NCBI GenBank assembly: GCA_964058805.1
Contig: CAXKVV010001316.1
Coordinates: 1 to 23,368, forward strand
DNA: 23,368 nucleotides
Reading direction: 5' to 3'
DNA from: Schoenoplectus triqueter
Taxonomy: Eukaryota > Streptophyta > Magnoliopsida > Poales > Cyperaceae
The notes below the pieces were generated by a model. It searched no databases, was not told the origin of the DNA, and worked only from the letters and a program-made list of their open reading frames with translations. Made by a program: the position numbers and the translations under genes. Below, piece after piece: positions 10,725 through 23,346 of the stretch (positions are counted from its first letter, which is position 1; every line of letters begins with the position of its first letter).

Positions 10725-13700
10725 ATGGCAATGGCAACTGCGCTTCTCAGAAGACTCTCGCAATCTGGTGCGAGGAGGCAACCCTACTCTTTGACCTCCC
10801 TTTACTATCTGGTTTTTCCCCTCTCTTTCTCTATCGACCCCCTTCATTCACTTCTCCATTTTTTTTTCACATTTATTTCTAGTTTTAATTTTAATTGAAC
10901 CTATCTTGCATTTATTGTTTCCCGAGTGTTAATCTAAAATGATTGTGATGCTTTTTTTCTCTCTCGCAGACTTCTTTGCCTAACGAAGCTGTCTATCAGA
11001 AGTCCCCCGTTACTGTACTCATTTAGTTATTTATTTTTGAAATTTTAAATTTTTAAATTTTTCGTGCCATCTTGTATGTAATTTTCCTTTATGATCTTTC
11101 TGAAACTCTATGCAGTGGCCAAAGCAATTAAACACATCACTTGAAGAAGTTGACCCTCAGATTGCCGATATTATTGAACTAGAGAAAGCTAGGCAATGGA
11201 AGGTATTGTTCACCTTTTTTATTTATGCATTTTTTTTTGGGGGGGGGGGGGGTATTGGATTAAATTAAAGTCATTTCATGTTAGTTTGAGTCATGTATTA
11301 GAAAAAGAAAGATATTTTCCTTTAGCGTCTCAGCAATATGCCTTGAATACCTCCTACAAGAGATTTAGTTCAGTCTGCTATGTACTTTCGTTATGTCAAC
11401 TGTAGTGCAATAACATGTTATGATCTGGTTCAGGGCCTAGAGTTGATACCCTCAGAGAATTTCACATCTTTATCAGTGATGCAAGCTGTCGGTTCAGTCA
11501 TGACCAACAAGTACAGTGAGGGATACCCTGGTGCAAGATACTATGGCGGCAATGAGTAAGATTACATTTCTACCCCTCATCATCCTTTAGATGTTTGTGG
11601 TTAGTTGCTTCATCACATATCCTTACTGTTTCTTTCATTTAAAAAAAAAAAATCTGATTTTAGATATATTGATATGGCTGAATCACTGTGCCAAAAGCGT
11701 GCATTGGAGGCCTTTCGTCTAGACCCTGAGAAGTGGGGAGGTAATATATCTGAGTTTATATTTTACTACTGATGAAGTCTGAATTCAACTTTAGGAGACT
11801 AACTCAGTTCTTCTTTTGATTTATATCAGTGAATGTGCAACCTCTTTCTGGTTCACCATCAAACTTTCATGTGTATACTGCGCTTTTGAAGCCTCATGAG
11901 AGAATTATGGCACTAGATCTGCCTCATGGTGGTCATTTATCTCACGGTTATCAGGTATATGAACTACATAATTGTCAAACATTTTTAATGTATTTATCAA
12001 GGTAATTGAAAAGTTAGTTATAAAAGAGAACTTGATTACATTTTTCAGACTGATACCAAGAAGATATCAGCAGTTTCAATATTTTTCGAGACAATGCCTT
12101 ACAGACTAAATGAGACCACTGGCTACATTGATTATGATCAGGTGTGCTTCCTCGGTCTTAAATTGCAGCAAAGAGATTTTTCAGTTTGGTCCTCTTAAAT
12201 TCCAATAATGATCAACTATTGTTAATTTTCCTCTCCAATTAACAGCTGGAGAAGAGCGCAACTCTGTTTCGACCGAAGTTGATAGTGGCCGGAGCAAGTG
12301 CATATGCCCGTCTTTATGACTATGCACGAATTCGCAAGGTAAGTACCAAATTATCTCTTTTGACGAACTTAACTATTTATTAAGTAGAAGAATCCTGTTT
12401 GCAAAATAATATACCTTTAAGGATAAATATGGTGAGCATTCATGTGTCACAGGTATGTGACAAACAAAAAGCCGTCCTGCTTGCTGACATGGCACACATC
12501 AGTGGCCTGGTGGCAGCTGGTGTCATCCCGTCTCCATTTGACTATGCTGATGTCGTGACAACCACGACCCACAAGTCCTTGCGTGGTCCCCGAGGGGCCA
12601 TGATCTTCTATAGGAAGGGTCTCAAGGAGGTCAATAAAAAAGGAGTTGAGGTTAGTTAATTCTGATTCTGACTTATGGTTCTAGGTTGAGCTGACCCAAT
12701 GTGGCGCAACTTCTGTGTGTCAAGCATAATTATAATTACTCTTTTGGTGTGTGTAATTGTGAGCTATTAGCGATTAAGACATAATAGGGTCCAAATATTC
12801 ATGTTTGGTAAATAAGTAATAGAAGTAAAGCCATGTAAAAGTGCAACGAACTTCATTTTATTAATTAATTTATTTTCTTGGTTGAACATAGGTTTTTTAT
12901 GACTATGAAGACAAAATAAATGCTGCTGTCTTTCCTGGTCTTCAAGGTGGACCCCACAACCATACTATTACTGGGTTGGCTGTCGCTCTCAAGCAGGTTT
13001 TTTTTCTACCTTCCTCCCTTCTTCAGTACAAATTACATGGTACTGTAAGGAATAATTAATCCTTGTCCTTGCTTGGAATTGTAATTTGTACTAGTGTTTT
13101 GGTCTTGAGATGATATATAATGCTATTTGGAGTAAACATCTCTTTTGAAACATCTTTGCATTTATCCCTACTTAATTAGAGAGAAAAGAATAAAAGAAGA
13201 ACAAGAAATTAGGACATATGGAAGTAGTTGTTCCAAGAAAAACTTTAGAGAAGGGAGATCAATTATCATTTGTGTCTAACATTTCTGAATTATTTTACTA
13301 TTAAGGAGTATGTGCCTTGTGCCCTTATCTGTTTAGTATTATTTTTCAAATTATCAACCTGATTTCCCCTTCATTACACAATTATAGGCCGCTACCCCAG
13401 AATTTAGGGCATATCAAGAACAGGTGCTCAGCAATTGTGCCAAATTTGCTGAGGTAATGGGTTCATGTATTTCAACAATTTTCTTTTTAACAGGTGCAAT
13501 TTTTCTGTATTAGATACTAAAGTATATTGCTTGTGCAGTGCTTGATTGCCAAAGGATATGAACTTGTCTCTGGTGGTACGGATAATCACTTGGTTCTAGT
13601 CAATCTCAAGAATAAGGTACTATTAAACCTATAACCTCTTTTTCGCACATATTCATCTATGTTCGAACTTCCAATCATAAGAAGTTTACTTATGCAAGTA

Positions 13701-14733
13701 CTGTAACAGGGAATAGATGGATCACGAGTAGAGAAGGTGATGGAGATGGTACATATTGCAGCGAACAAGAACACTGTACCTGGTGATGTCTCTGCTATGG
13801 TACCAGGAGGCATTAGAATGGGTAAACTCTATTTTTTAATTATTTGATTTATTTTATGTATAGTGAAATCTCTCTATGTAATATATATTTTTCAATTTTA
13901 TGAAAATTGATCAGGTACCCCTGCTTTAACTTCACGTGGATTTGTTGAAGAGGACTTTGCCAAAGTCGCTGACTTCTTTGATGCAGCTGTTGGTCTTGCA
14001 GTCTCGATTAAGGGTCAAACTCAAGGTTCCATTTTATTCCAGTTACTTTTGGAGTTTTCAAATTAGTAGTATTTATCATTGATCTGCCAATCCCTTTGAT
14101 TTTTTAGATGGAAAAGAATAACAATAATTGTTCTCTTTGAAATTTTTTGAATAAATTCGCTCCTGAGATCTCAGGATCAGTGTTGTAGACTGCTTAGGTA
14201 ATTCAAACAAGGGGTTAATTGAAGCAGTGGAATTCCACAGGATAAAGTTGCTCACATTACATCCTGTATTTGGTGTTAGTATTTCAAAAATATGTTGGGA
14301 TTGTAAAACTTTACACAAAATGGTCATTTCTTGTTGCTAACAACTTTTGTCCACAAGATTGGGTTTCTTTTTCAATTGCCAAAAAGTTACATCTGTGCTT
14401 TTGCAACCTCAACCCCTCCCAACGCGCGCGCGCACACACACATCATACACACTCATAGAGACTCATGTCTGCAGAAATCCTTCATAGTTGTCCTCTTTTT
14501 TTGTCAAAAAGACAAAACGTTTTTTTTGTCATCATCCTTTTATTCTTTCATCTTTATTTTTATATTTTATTTTGGTTTGAACAGGGACAAAGCTAAAGGA
14601 TTTCTTGGCCACAATCGAGTCCAGTGAGACAATCCAGGCTGAGATCAAAAAGCTTCGTCATGATGTTGAGGAGTATGCAAAACAATTCCCCACTATTGGA
14701 TTTGAGAAGGAGACCATGAAGTACAAGGACTAA
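10725..14733 (+). CDS. SHM: mitochondrial serine hydroxymethyltransferase
   Basis: This PLP enzyme interconverts glycine plus methylene-THF and serine plus THF; in leaf mitochondria it works with glycine decarboxylase in photorespiration. Fifteen exons join in phase to 515 residues: 10725-10811, 10970-11014, 11116-11202, 11434-11555, 11664-11740, 11830-11954, 12049-12141, 12246-12338, 12453-12650, 12892-12996, 13388-13453, 13539-13616, 13710-13821, 13915-14025 and 14585-14733. Residues 1 to about 30 ([18 protein letters not shown]...) contain Arg, Ser and Ala but no acidic residue, as in mitochondrial presequences. The PLP lysine is K284 in [16 protein letters not shown]255 and H258 lie in [10 protein letters not shown]. 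All three sit 55 residues after E. coli K229, D200 and H203. The first ATG has no upstream competitor. The ending KETMKYKD is typical of plant mitochondrial forms. The linker after EAVYQK is about two residues shorter than in the Arabidopsis SHM1 I recall. SHM1 and SHM2 orthology cannot be separated by eye. Confidence 0.97.
11230..11252. repeat. T9 run followed by G14 run
   Basis: Nine T are followed by fourteen G, inside SHMT intron 3, 28 bases after its donor. A run of this kind is prone to length variation and sequencing error. Confidence 0.9.
14423..14442. repeat. alternating (CG)n(CA)n microsatellite
   Basis: Twenty bases of strictly alternating pyrimidine/purine (CG units, then CA units) lie in the last SHMT intron. 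The CA-rich character continues imperfectly to about 14455. Confidence 0.9.
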
Positions 14734-14804
14734 ATTGCAACGTATTGGTCCAGGTATTTGTCAAGTATTCGAAACTATTTGTACATCTCGACTTGGAACG
14801 ATCT

Positions 14805-14810
14805 AATAAA
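14805..14810 (+). terminator. poly(A) signal of the SHMT gene
   Basis: A canonical AATAAA lies 71 bases after the TAA stop, preceded by a T-rich stretch with TTTGTA. This spacing is normal for a plant 3' UTR. Confidence 0.6.
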
Positions 14811-14833
14811 GGCAAATCTGACTGTGAACGGTC

Positions 14834-15617
14834 ATTTGCCTATGGCTTAATGGTACTGATATGAAGTGGTCCTCGTTGAAACTCATATGATATTTAATTT
14901 TTTGAAACCTTGCTGGTCCACCCAACATGGAATGGCAGGCTTAAAAATTTATCCCAAAAGATATGGGTCGTGAAGGCTGTGCATTCCTCTTGCCACCTTG
15001 TTGATAGACTATGGAATATGATGGATCAGAAAATGCTATTTTTTCTTTAATTTTTATCACGATTTTCAAGTTATCTTTCTTTTTATTTAAAATCATAAAT
15101 CTGTCAAGCAAAATACTGTTAATGCTTCAAGTATTCCATGGGCATGCCCTATTGCAACGATTGTTTAATTCCTTTAAACCATGTCTTTCGGCTGAAGCAC
15201 TTGTTCTTCCTTTGTTGTAGAAGAGAAGATGTGGATGCATGATGTTGCTACATCGCCAGGCTTGTAAGAGATTAATATGCAATAATGACTGTACTTGTGC
15301 ATATATTAATTGGAACGCTTCACTAGTAGTTAAGCAGGTGTGGTGAAACAAATCACTTTTGCTTTCTTAAAGCTTTTTACGTCTAATTTGGGGCTGAACT
15401 GGGAGAACAATACTACAGCAATTATCATCGAAAATATTTCAAAGAAATTACAAGGTGGTATGAGAAAACAGAAAGGAAAAAAAACTGTTGAATGCCACTG
15501 GCGTTCTTATTTTGAGCCTTAAGAAGCTGCATCTTACAAGTTACTACCACACAAGTAAAACTGATACACAACAAGGTGGAAACACAAAAAAGAAAAAAAA
15601 AATAATATGTTTTAAAG
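14834..15617. other. spacer between convergent SHMT and phytoglobin genes
   Basis: No gene is recognised. The two stop codons are 905 bases apart, so transcription from both genes runs into this region. Several short open frames occur on both strands, but none has a recognisable domain. An imperfect inverted repeat (ATTAATATGCA near 15271, GCATATATTAAT near 15299) is present. Confidence 0.5.
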
Positions 15618-15638
15618 AGTTCTTTTTATTCAAAGAAC

Positions 15639-15639
<1 letters not shown>
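15618..15639 (-). terminator. hairpin carrying the phytoglobin poly(A) signal
   Basis: On the - strand AGTTCTTT and AAAGAACT form perfect 8-bp arms around the loop GAATAA. AATAAA (15630-15625) overlaps the loop and the first base of the next arm, and lies only eight bases after the TAA stop. Whether this signal is used, or a later one, is not visible. Confidence 0.4.
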
Positions 15640-16460
<821 letters not shown>

Positions 16461-16511
16461 TTATGATTTGGTTTTTTGCGTTGGATGGTAAAACTGTGCA
16501 AAGTTTGATCA

Positions 16512-16520
16512 TATATATAG
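16512..16520 (-). promoter_or_regulatory. TATA box of the phytoglobin gene
   Basis: On the - strand CTATATATATGATC begins at 16520, about 90 bases before the phytoglobin ATG. This leaves room for a short leader of about 60 bases. No ATG in the leader was noticed. Confidence 0.6.
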
Positions 16521-16529
16521 GTGGTGGGA

Positions 16530-17770
16530 AGTTTGAAAATAGTTTGGATTGAATTAACGATATACATTTTTGCCCTTTGGAAGAAAGGAAGAGCCAGGAA
16601 GGAGCATGAAGCAATGTTAGAAGGTCGTTTACTGTCAAGATAAGGACTCAATCCGTGTGCCGGAGGCTGCAGCTACCCATTGTTTCCAAGATAGTTTCGT
16701 TACAAGACTTACAAGTGAAAAAATGTTAATTAAAAATATATACAATCAATTTGATTTGGGCCGTCAGTCAACTCATTCATCGGACCCGTATTTCAGAAGA
16801 CGTGTACGAATAAATTTTTTTTGTTAACTGCAATGAGATATAGATTAAATTCGGGGTACAGATAACGACTATTTTGTAACCGTTATTCTCTAAAATCAAT
16901 TACTAGAAAATTGACTTATATTATTTTAAATATGATTATCTTCTTTGAATCTTCAATTAATTCTCTCTTTTTTTTTAATAAGAAAAATTGAAACTACTTA
17001 ATTATAATTTAAATTTTGATTTTGTATTAATAAAATAGAGATGCATTTATATGAATGAATGAATTTAGATGATTTTCATGAATCATGATAAAACTAATTA
17101 GTTTATTTATATTGTATGTCAGCATCTATTATCATTTATTTTAAAGAATAATGAATAAAATATAAATAAGTTTAATTTAAAATTAAAATAAAATATGAAT
17201 AAAAATAATTAAAAAAACATGATAATGAAAATACCTATCCGTATGTACTGTTGATACCCCTAATTGTTTTATCGGCATCACCCGAACGTAATGCGGTAAT
17301 GGGGAAGCAGGAAAAGTGGAAAACGCCACGATCTCCAGTTTATGATGTCATTTATACTTTTATTCCTTCCAGCGGAAATATTCAGATATGTAATTTCTCG
17401 GAGAGGAACTAATTATTCAAGGCGGAATTCTGATAACGAAATTATCTGATAATTTGATAGTATTTTTAAATAAATTTACAAAGGAATTTCAAAATAATAA
17501 AAAAAAAGTTTATAAGTGTTTTGCCGGAAGGAATATTACCTATGAAATTTCTATTCAAAATTGACCTTTTGATTAAAAATAAAATATAAAATCATCTTTT
17601 ATGAACATGATTTAAATACCATATAATGCATGCCTGCAAAATTAAGAAGTTAATTTATTTGTGATGTTTGTTAATTTCTTGAATTTTATATTAGCAATAT
17701 TTTTTAGTTGAGCGTACCATGCAATGTCATAAATTTTGGGCTACAAGACACCCATAAACTTACTTTTTAT
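16530..17770. other. phytoglobin upstream region and AT-rich spacer
   Basis: From 16530 to about 16800 the sequence is fairly balanced and probably contains the phytoglobin promoter; I could not assign specific hypoxia elements with confidence. From 16800 to 17770 it is AT-rich with stops in every frame, except for a more GC-rich patch near 17275-17345. Confidence 0.5.
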
Positions 17771-17771
17771 T

Positions 17772-18040
17772 ATATTTCAAATTTTTAAACTCAAATTTTG
17801 AGTCTAAACATTAGATTTTGTTAATTTTCATGGGATACGCAAGTAAAACTTTGCAACTTTTAGAGTTCATTTTATACTAAATTAAACAGTAACTACATAA
17901 ATGAATCTAAACAACTATGAATAATTTTGCAACCACTTGATTTAAATATAAAATGAACTTTAAAAATCACAAAATTTATACATAAGGCGATCAACGATTT
18001 CAATTCAACATTTGAGTTTCAAATTTTTAAATATAAATAA
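17772..18040. mobile_element. degenerate foldback element
   Basis: AGTTCATTTTATACTAAATT (17863-17882) is matched in inverse orientation by ATTTAAATATAAAATGAACT (17940-17959). Outer segments near 17775-17802 and 18008-18034 are also approximate inverted counterparts, sharing AAATTT and ACTCAAA motifs. Similarity is lower than in the foldbacks at 4073 and 4511, and the true ends are not clear. It may be an old MITE. Confidence 0.4.
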
Positions 18041-18338
18041 AAAAAATAATTTATGATATCTAATGACGCAAAAGCCTTAATGGTATCAGGAAGCTCCTCT
18101 AAATCCTAATCCTTAAATAATTTTATGAAATTTAGAGAATAAAGTGATATTGAGGTATTTATACTACTTCAGTGAATTTTTTAACATTTTATAAAGTCTT
18201 GGATAGTATCTACATCATTCTAATTGATGTCAGCATCAAATTTTCTTTGCATGTGCTGTGAACTTTTCTGTACAAAACAAACAAAACCTGAGTAAGGAAA
18301 ATAAAGGAAAAAACAAAATCAAAGGATGAGTTCTTTAA

Positions 18339-21300
18339 TTAAATGGGTTGAAAATTAGCAGCTTCTCTTGAAATTAGGTATCTAAAGGTCATGTTGTGAG
18401 GCGTCCATTCTATGATTCTCTGTGACCTCCCTCGATCACAATTTTGCAAAATCACCCTCAAACTTTGGGGAAGGAAATTTTCGACCATCTCCAACAAGCC
18501 TTGCATGTCTAGATTGGCATCTTTTGCATACCATCCAACCAATCTCGGTAAAAGGATGCAGTGCCCCTTCTGTATACAAATTCTAGATCTGATGTACTCT
18601 TCTTTCGCAATTTGCAGCTGGTGGTAGACCCTCTTGGAATTATATATCCGAACCTGTATGAATTTTATTAAAAAGTGGTCCTTTATGAAAAAAATAATTG
18701 TACAAGAATGTTAGAATTTGATTAGGCTAGTGACAGATTCATCAAAACTTCTTAACCATAACAGTTAATGAACATCCACAAAAATTAAAGATTCGGTTCT
18801 TAAAGTAGGGATTTCATCTTACAGCAGGATCAGAATGGCTTCCAAAGCAGAGCGCAAAATGGAGAAGAGACTCTTGGCGATCAACTGAAAAGCATTGCCA
18901 TTCTTCTATATCCTTGTTTTTAGTCTTACCATACATGAATAACTTGAGCCACTGAAAAATGAAAAAGTAATCAACTTCAAGTTGTAAGAGAAGAACAGAT
19001 TACAGAATAATTACTATAGCAATAACCTAAAAATTAAATTACAAGATATTCCCGGATCACAACCCTCCTTTGCATATTAAAAATTCAAAACAATACATTC
19101 AAAATGTTGATCTTCCTCTTCTTAATGAGACCATGCATCCATGTAAAATTTTATTATCTTTTTAGTTCGTCTTGCAAAAGACCAAAGAGTCTATGAATGA
19201 ACTAATCAAGTTAACCATTGTAGATAGTTTGTGTACTCATCTTGTATAAAACAAAGTCAAAAACTTGATCTTGTATATAACAAACTCAAAAACTTAAGAG
19301 ACTTTACGCGGATGCAACATTCGTTGCAAAGAATTAGCCAACAACATGAGAGGCCATAAATTTGAAATCCGATTAGGGGATTCTTGGTGGATAGTTAAAT
19401 TAGGATGATTTTGACCCTCAATTTTATCTCGAAAAAAAAAAGTTACAAGTACCTGTCCTGGAGGGTTTTTGCAGCACCTCAAAATCTGGCTTTTGACCAT
19501 CTCTGCATTTATTGGCTGTCCTTTTATCTCATATGCTATCTGATTATATTAATATATATTTAGACCAATTATAATTTACAATTTTTTTAGTACTAACTTG
19601 TGCTTTGTATTTACCTTACTGACTAACTCAAGCCTCTTCTTGTTGCTGTGTGAAATACCATTTTCAACATGTGCCTGAAAATAATTAATATTGAAAGTTG
19701 TAGCATATGGTTGGACAATTTAAAGGAGGCCATTTCCCATATCTGATATCAGATCAGTAATTAGGCCCGGTACCAGTGTATTTCGATATATGTAATGATT
19801 TAAATAGAGACAGAAATGTTTACATGCATAATCATTGCATTATGTATATTTATCCAGAAGGCAATCCTTTCTTCCTTTATCAGCCTGATCGGATCAACCA
19901 TTTCTAACCTCTTGATTAGTGATCTGAAACCAACAAATTAAGAAAGAGATGTTACCGCTGCAAAGCCAGAATGAAGGGAGAAAGGACAAGAAAAGGTAGC
20001 ATTATGCATGAAGCATGCAGATACAGAACCTAATACTTTTAAGCATGGTAGAAAAAAAAAACATATAAACATTTCTGAATTTGAAAATACAGCCCACTTA
20101 TTTGGCAACAATTGAGTAACCACCATCAACTTTTTGTTTATTAACCAACCAAATCTATTTTTTATCCTCCTACAATGATATGAAAGTGGTGATTAATATC
20201 ATTTCTTTTTTAAAAAAAAGTAAAACCTATTTTTCTTTGAGATTTTATTATTTAGATTAAATTTAAGGAATGGATCAAATGTTCGGACGGGAAGACTTCA
20301 TTTGAACCGCTAACAGTCACAAAAAATACTAGTGTTGCTACCTAAGCAGAACATCAATTGGAGAAATTATATTATTGGATATCTCAACAAGAGCATTAAA
20401 TCTTAAACAACAGACATAAAAATGTTTTTTATACGGATAAATCATTTGTAAAATAATAATCCTGGCTCTTATTTGCAGAAGAAGAGAAACAAAATAAAAC
20501 AAAAGAATGTTATAGTCATATACTCACTTGTATTGTTGCAACAAATCTTCCACCTCTTGAGGCCTATGATTCACCACATTAGATAAAACCTCATAATACG
20601 AATTGTGGGTCCCACTAAAATCCTTGGTAGTATCATTTGCCACACCAATACCATCTATGGAAGAGAACTCAGTAGAGCATGTTACCCTTTTTGATTGAGG
20701 GCTCCAAATATCGGCCACATATTGTGAAGAAAAAGCACTCACCGAAGAAAAAGATGAACATGGGGAAGATGAAGAGTAACCATGGTTGGTTCCAGAATAA
20801 CATTTTTTGTCATTGCAGTTGCCCTGGTCCTTCAGTTTGTGATATATGGTACCCATGCAACGTACCAGTTCTTCTGATATTTTATTGGGGGTTAGGGTAA
20901 CATGATCTGATACTCTTGTGCCGAGATGCTCAGCCAGGCTTACAATCCCCAACGAATCCATCATATCTTGCTGCTCCTGTAGTTCAAATAAGTAGGCATT
21001 AATAGGCATCATCATAGAGGCTAGCACCATTATCAATTGTCCTTGCAATCAATTTTAGTACCCAGCCAGTAATTAAGTTTATGGGTTGTGAAGACAATGA
21101 ATAAACAATGAAATGAATACTGAATAACAGAACTTTGACCGGAATGAAACAGTCAGGCTGGCTGACTTCCTCATTATGATCAAGGCTCTGTGTTAGTTGG
21201 ATTGTGATTGAAAAATTCTGATCTTATGTTGACTGTTCAGCAATTTTCAGTTTGGTCGGGTTCAACTTTGAGTTGGGTCAGCTTTTTCCAGCTCAATATT

Positions 21301-23346
21301 GGGGATAACCACCTCCCTTGAAATTTAGGCAGGGCCCAGGGGGCAGAAATAGCATGGAACGGTAAAATAGTATAACTTAAATTAATGGGTAATCAACAAG
21401 TAGATATTTTGAATAAAATGTTATTAGGTAGTAATACCATACCTCTTGAAAGGTCAATGGGGAGGTATAACATGGCTTAAGAGCCCTTAGGCTCTTCTCT
21501 GCAGGAGAAACCCTGGCTGAACCAACTGAGCGATGCAACAAGGATGAATGGCTGCGGCCAAGGCCCTGCGGCTTTTCTTGTGGCCTCTTTGACACTGCGA
21601 TAGTGGGTTCATTAATTGGTCCTGTGTCCGACTTGCGCGGCAAGGTCATTCTGTTTGACTGTACATATTTTGTTTGCTTTGTAATGGAGGAAGCATCAGA
21701 TGATGATTGTGCGATGGTCAACAACGGGTTAAGACAGGCATGAGGGGCTCGGAGGGATAAGTTGGGAATTTGTTGCATGAAAGCTTGTCGGTACAGAGAA
21801 AGCAGGTGTTGTTCCAAGTACATCACCTCTAGCTCGAGTACTGCAATGTCCTTTATCAATTCCTTTGTCGACTGATACAAATTAAAATTTGTTCTGGTGA
21901 GTAACATACGGAGGTACCAAACACATGTGTGGTATTTAAACCATAAAAAGGAAATTTTGATTTTTACTATTTTCCAGTAACATTCAGCAATTAAAACAAA
22001 GTAGATTATAGGTAACTTGCAATGAATTTACAGGAAGTGAGTATGATTCTGAGCATCAAATTTTAGTTTTTAGTTGCAAATAAAAGTACACATAAATATA
22101 AAGCAATATGGACAAGAGAAAATTTTACAAATTGCCATCAAAAGTATAAAGCCAGTTCATGTTTTAGTCCATGAGCTGAATTCTAACCATGGCCCCAATT
22201 TTTATTTTAATTGATAAATGGATGACAATTCTTGCTGCTGATATGGAATAAACCATCTCAGTGAAGTTCTTTTCAAAAAAAGCATGGTCCATTTCTACAT
22301 TTAATGATCTTTGAAAAAGCACAAATAGTAAGTACATCTTACTTTAGGAATGGAATTATCATTTGATGAAGAACCAAGGGCATGGGACTTGTGGCATAAT
22401 GCCTTTTCAAGAGCATGCCTGATGACAAATTGTTCATGGAGCAGTTTCTCTAATTCGTGGACCTGAAACATTTATCAAAAGCTTGACTATAATATTGGCC
22501 TATTCATAATGAAATTATAGCATGCTATTCCACTGCTATTCAAAAAATATATTTTTTCCTATTAAGAGGGTGAAAAAAAACTACCCATGATTGCGTTGGA
22601 AAATGTCTGGTGTGTGTGTATTAACTTTTAATTAATTAGGACTGTAATCAACAATCAACATGCAGTATAGCCTACAGATAAAGTTCATATGCAGATCAAT
22701 GCCTAGATTAACTGACTGAAAGAAAATTTTATGGCCCATGTTAGGCAGTGTCAAATTTGGCTAATATATAAAAACTCAGAAATTTAACAATATAAAAAAA
22801 GCATATACATACTTCCGTAATGATACACGACAATAGTAGGTCACTACAATGCATACGCATACACGACAATAGTATGTCACTACAATGCATATGCACATAC
22901 AAATAAAAGCTAAATAATATTTATTTTTTATTACAATTTGCTGGTGCAAAAAAAGAAGTAATAAATAGGACGAAATTTCATTTTCATATGTTTTACTTAT
23001 TAAATATGAAGAAGCAATTCTGACAAATAGTGCATTTAAACTCTATTCACCTCTTTCTTCAACGAAGTTGGGACTTCACCACTACACGGTTTTGTCTCCC
23101 TTGTGGCATTAAATCTTCCCATTTCTCCCACCTGGCAACCAAAACCACTCTAGAATTAAGATCCTTTGTATTCTCTAGCACATCTAATCCTCTTATACAG
23201 GTTGGAAGTATATCGTCGGAAAATAGTATTAACAACTATGGTTAATTTGGGATGAGAGAAAGTATCGTACCTCCATATGAGAAGCAGAACTTCTGATTCT
23301 TCGATCAGAATCACTGTCATTAGATTCACATATCAATGAAACTTGA
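18339..23346 (-). CDS. leucine-zipper (MIP1-type) DUF547 protein, 5'-partial
   Basis: Ten exons join in phase to 614 visible residues: 23346-23271, 23131-23051, 22462-22343, 21871-21443, 20976-20528, 19923-19824, 19674-19615, 19539-19453, 18951-18823 and 18653-18339 (TAA stop). An N-terminal coiled coil spans about residues 46-135 (KKEVHELEKLLHEQF, then AVLELEVMYLEQHLLSLYRQ). This is the Lzipper-MIP1 module named after Antirrhinum MIP1, which binds a MADS-box factor. A Ser-rich linker follows. A conserved block at about 250-285 has NKISEELVRCMGTIYHKL. DUF547 (PF04784) covers about residues 370-530 with the hallmark AFWINIHNAMIMH at 406-418. DUF547 chemistry is unknown to me; members are plant regulators or scaffolds of uncertain role. 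The acceptor at 23347-23348 is the least certain, because an in-frame stop lies just upstream. The initiating exon is beyond the right edge. Confidence 0.9.
22110..22230. other. possible transposon fragment in a DUF547-gene intron
   Basis: The stretch around AAATTGCCATCAAAAGTATA and GTTTTAGTCCATGAGCTGAA resembles conceptual parts of plant repeats with 'tttgccacc...gttttagtccctgagct' phrasing. No matching inverted end was found nearby, so this is only a hint. Confidence 0.2.
22825..22896. repeat. two tandem 36-bp units
   Basis: Copy 1 is 22825-22860 and copy 2 is 22861-22896. Each begins ACACGACAATAGTA and contains CACTACAATGCATA; they differ at only a few positions. They lie in the intron between the second and third visible exons of the DUF547 gene. 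Confidence 0.9.

Noticed and set aside
14331..14627. 98-codon open frame spanning the last SHMT intron
   Set aside because: It crosses a microsatellite and runs out of phase with the following exon; the exon 14 to exon 15 join at 14025/14585 restores the known SHMT sequence.
20977..21048. Start of the DUF547-gene fifth visible exon at a Met codon (21048)
   Set aside because: The acceptor TTTGAACTACAG just before 20976 joins the exon in phase to the one ending at 21443, giving a continuous family-like sequence; the Met-containing stretch is intron.
22801..22900. CRISPR-like repeat
   Set aside because: Only two directly abutting copies with no spacers, in a eukaryotic intron.
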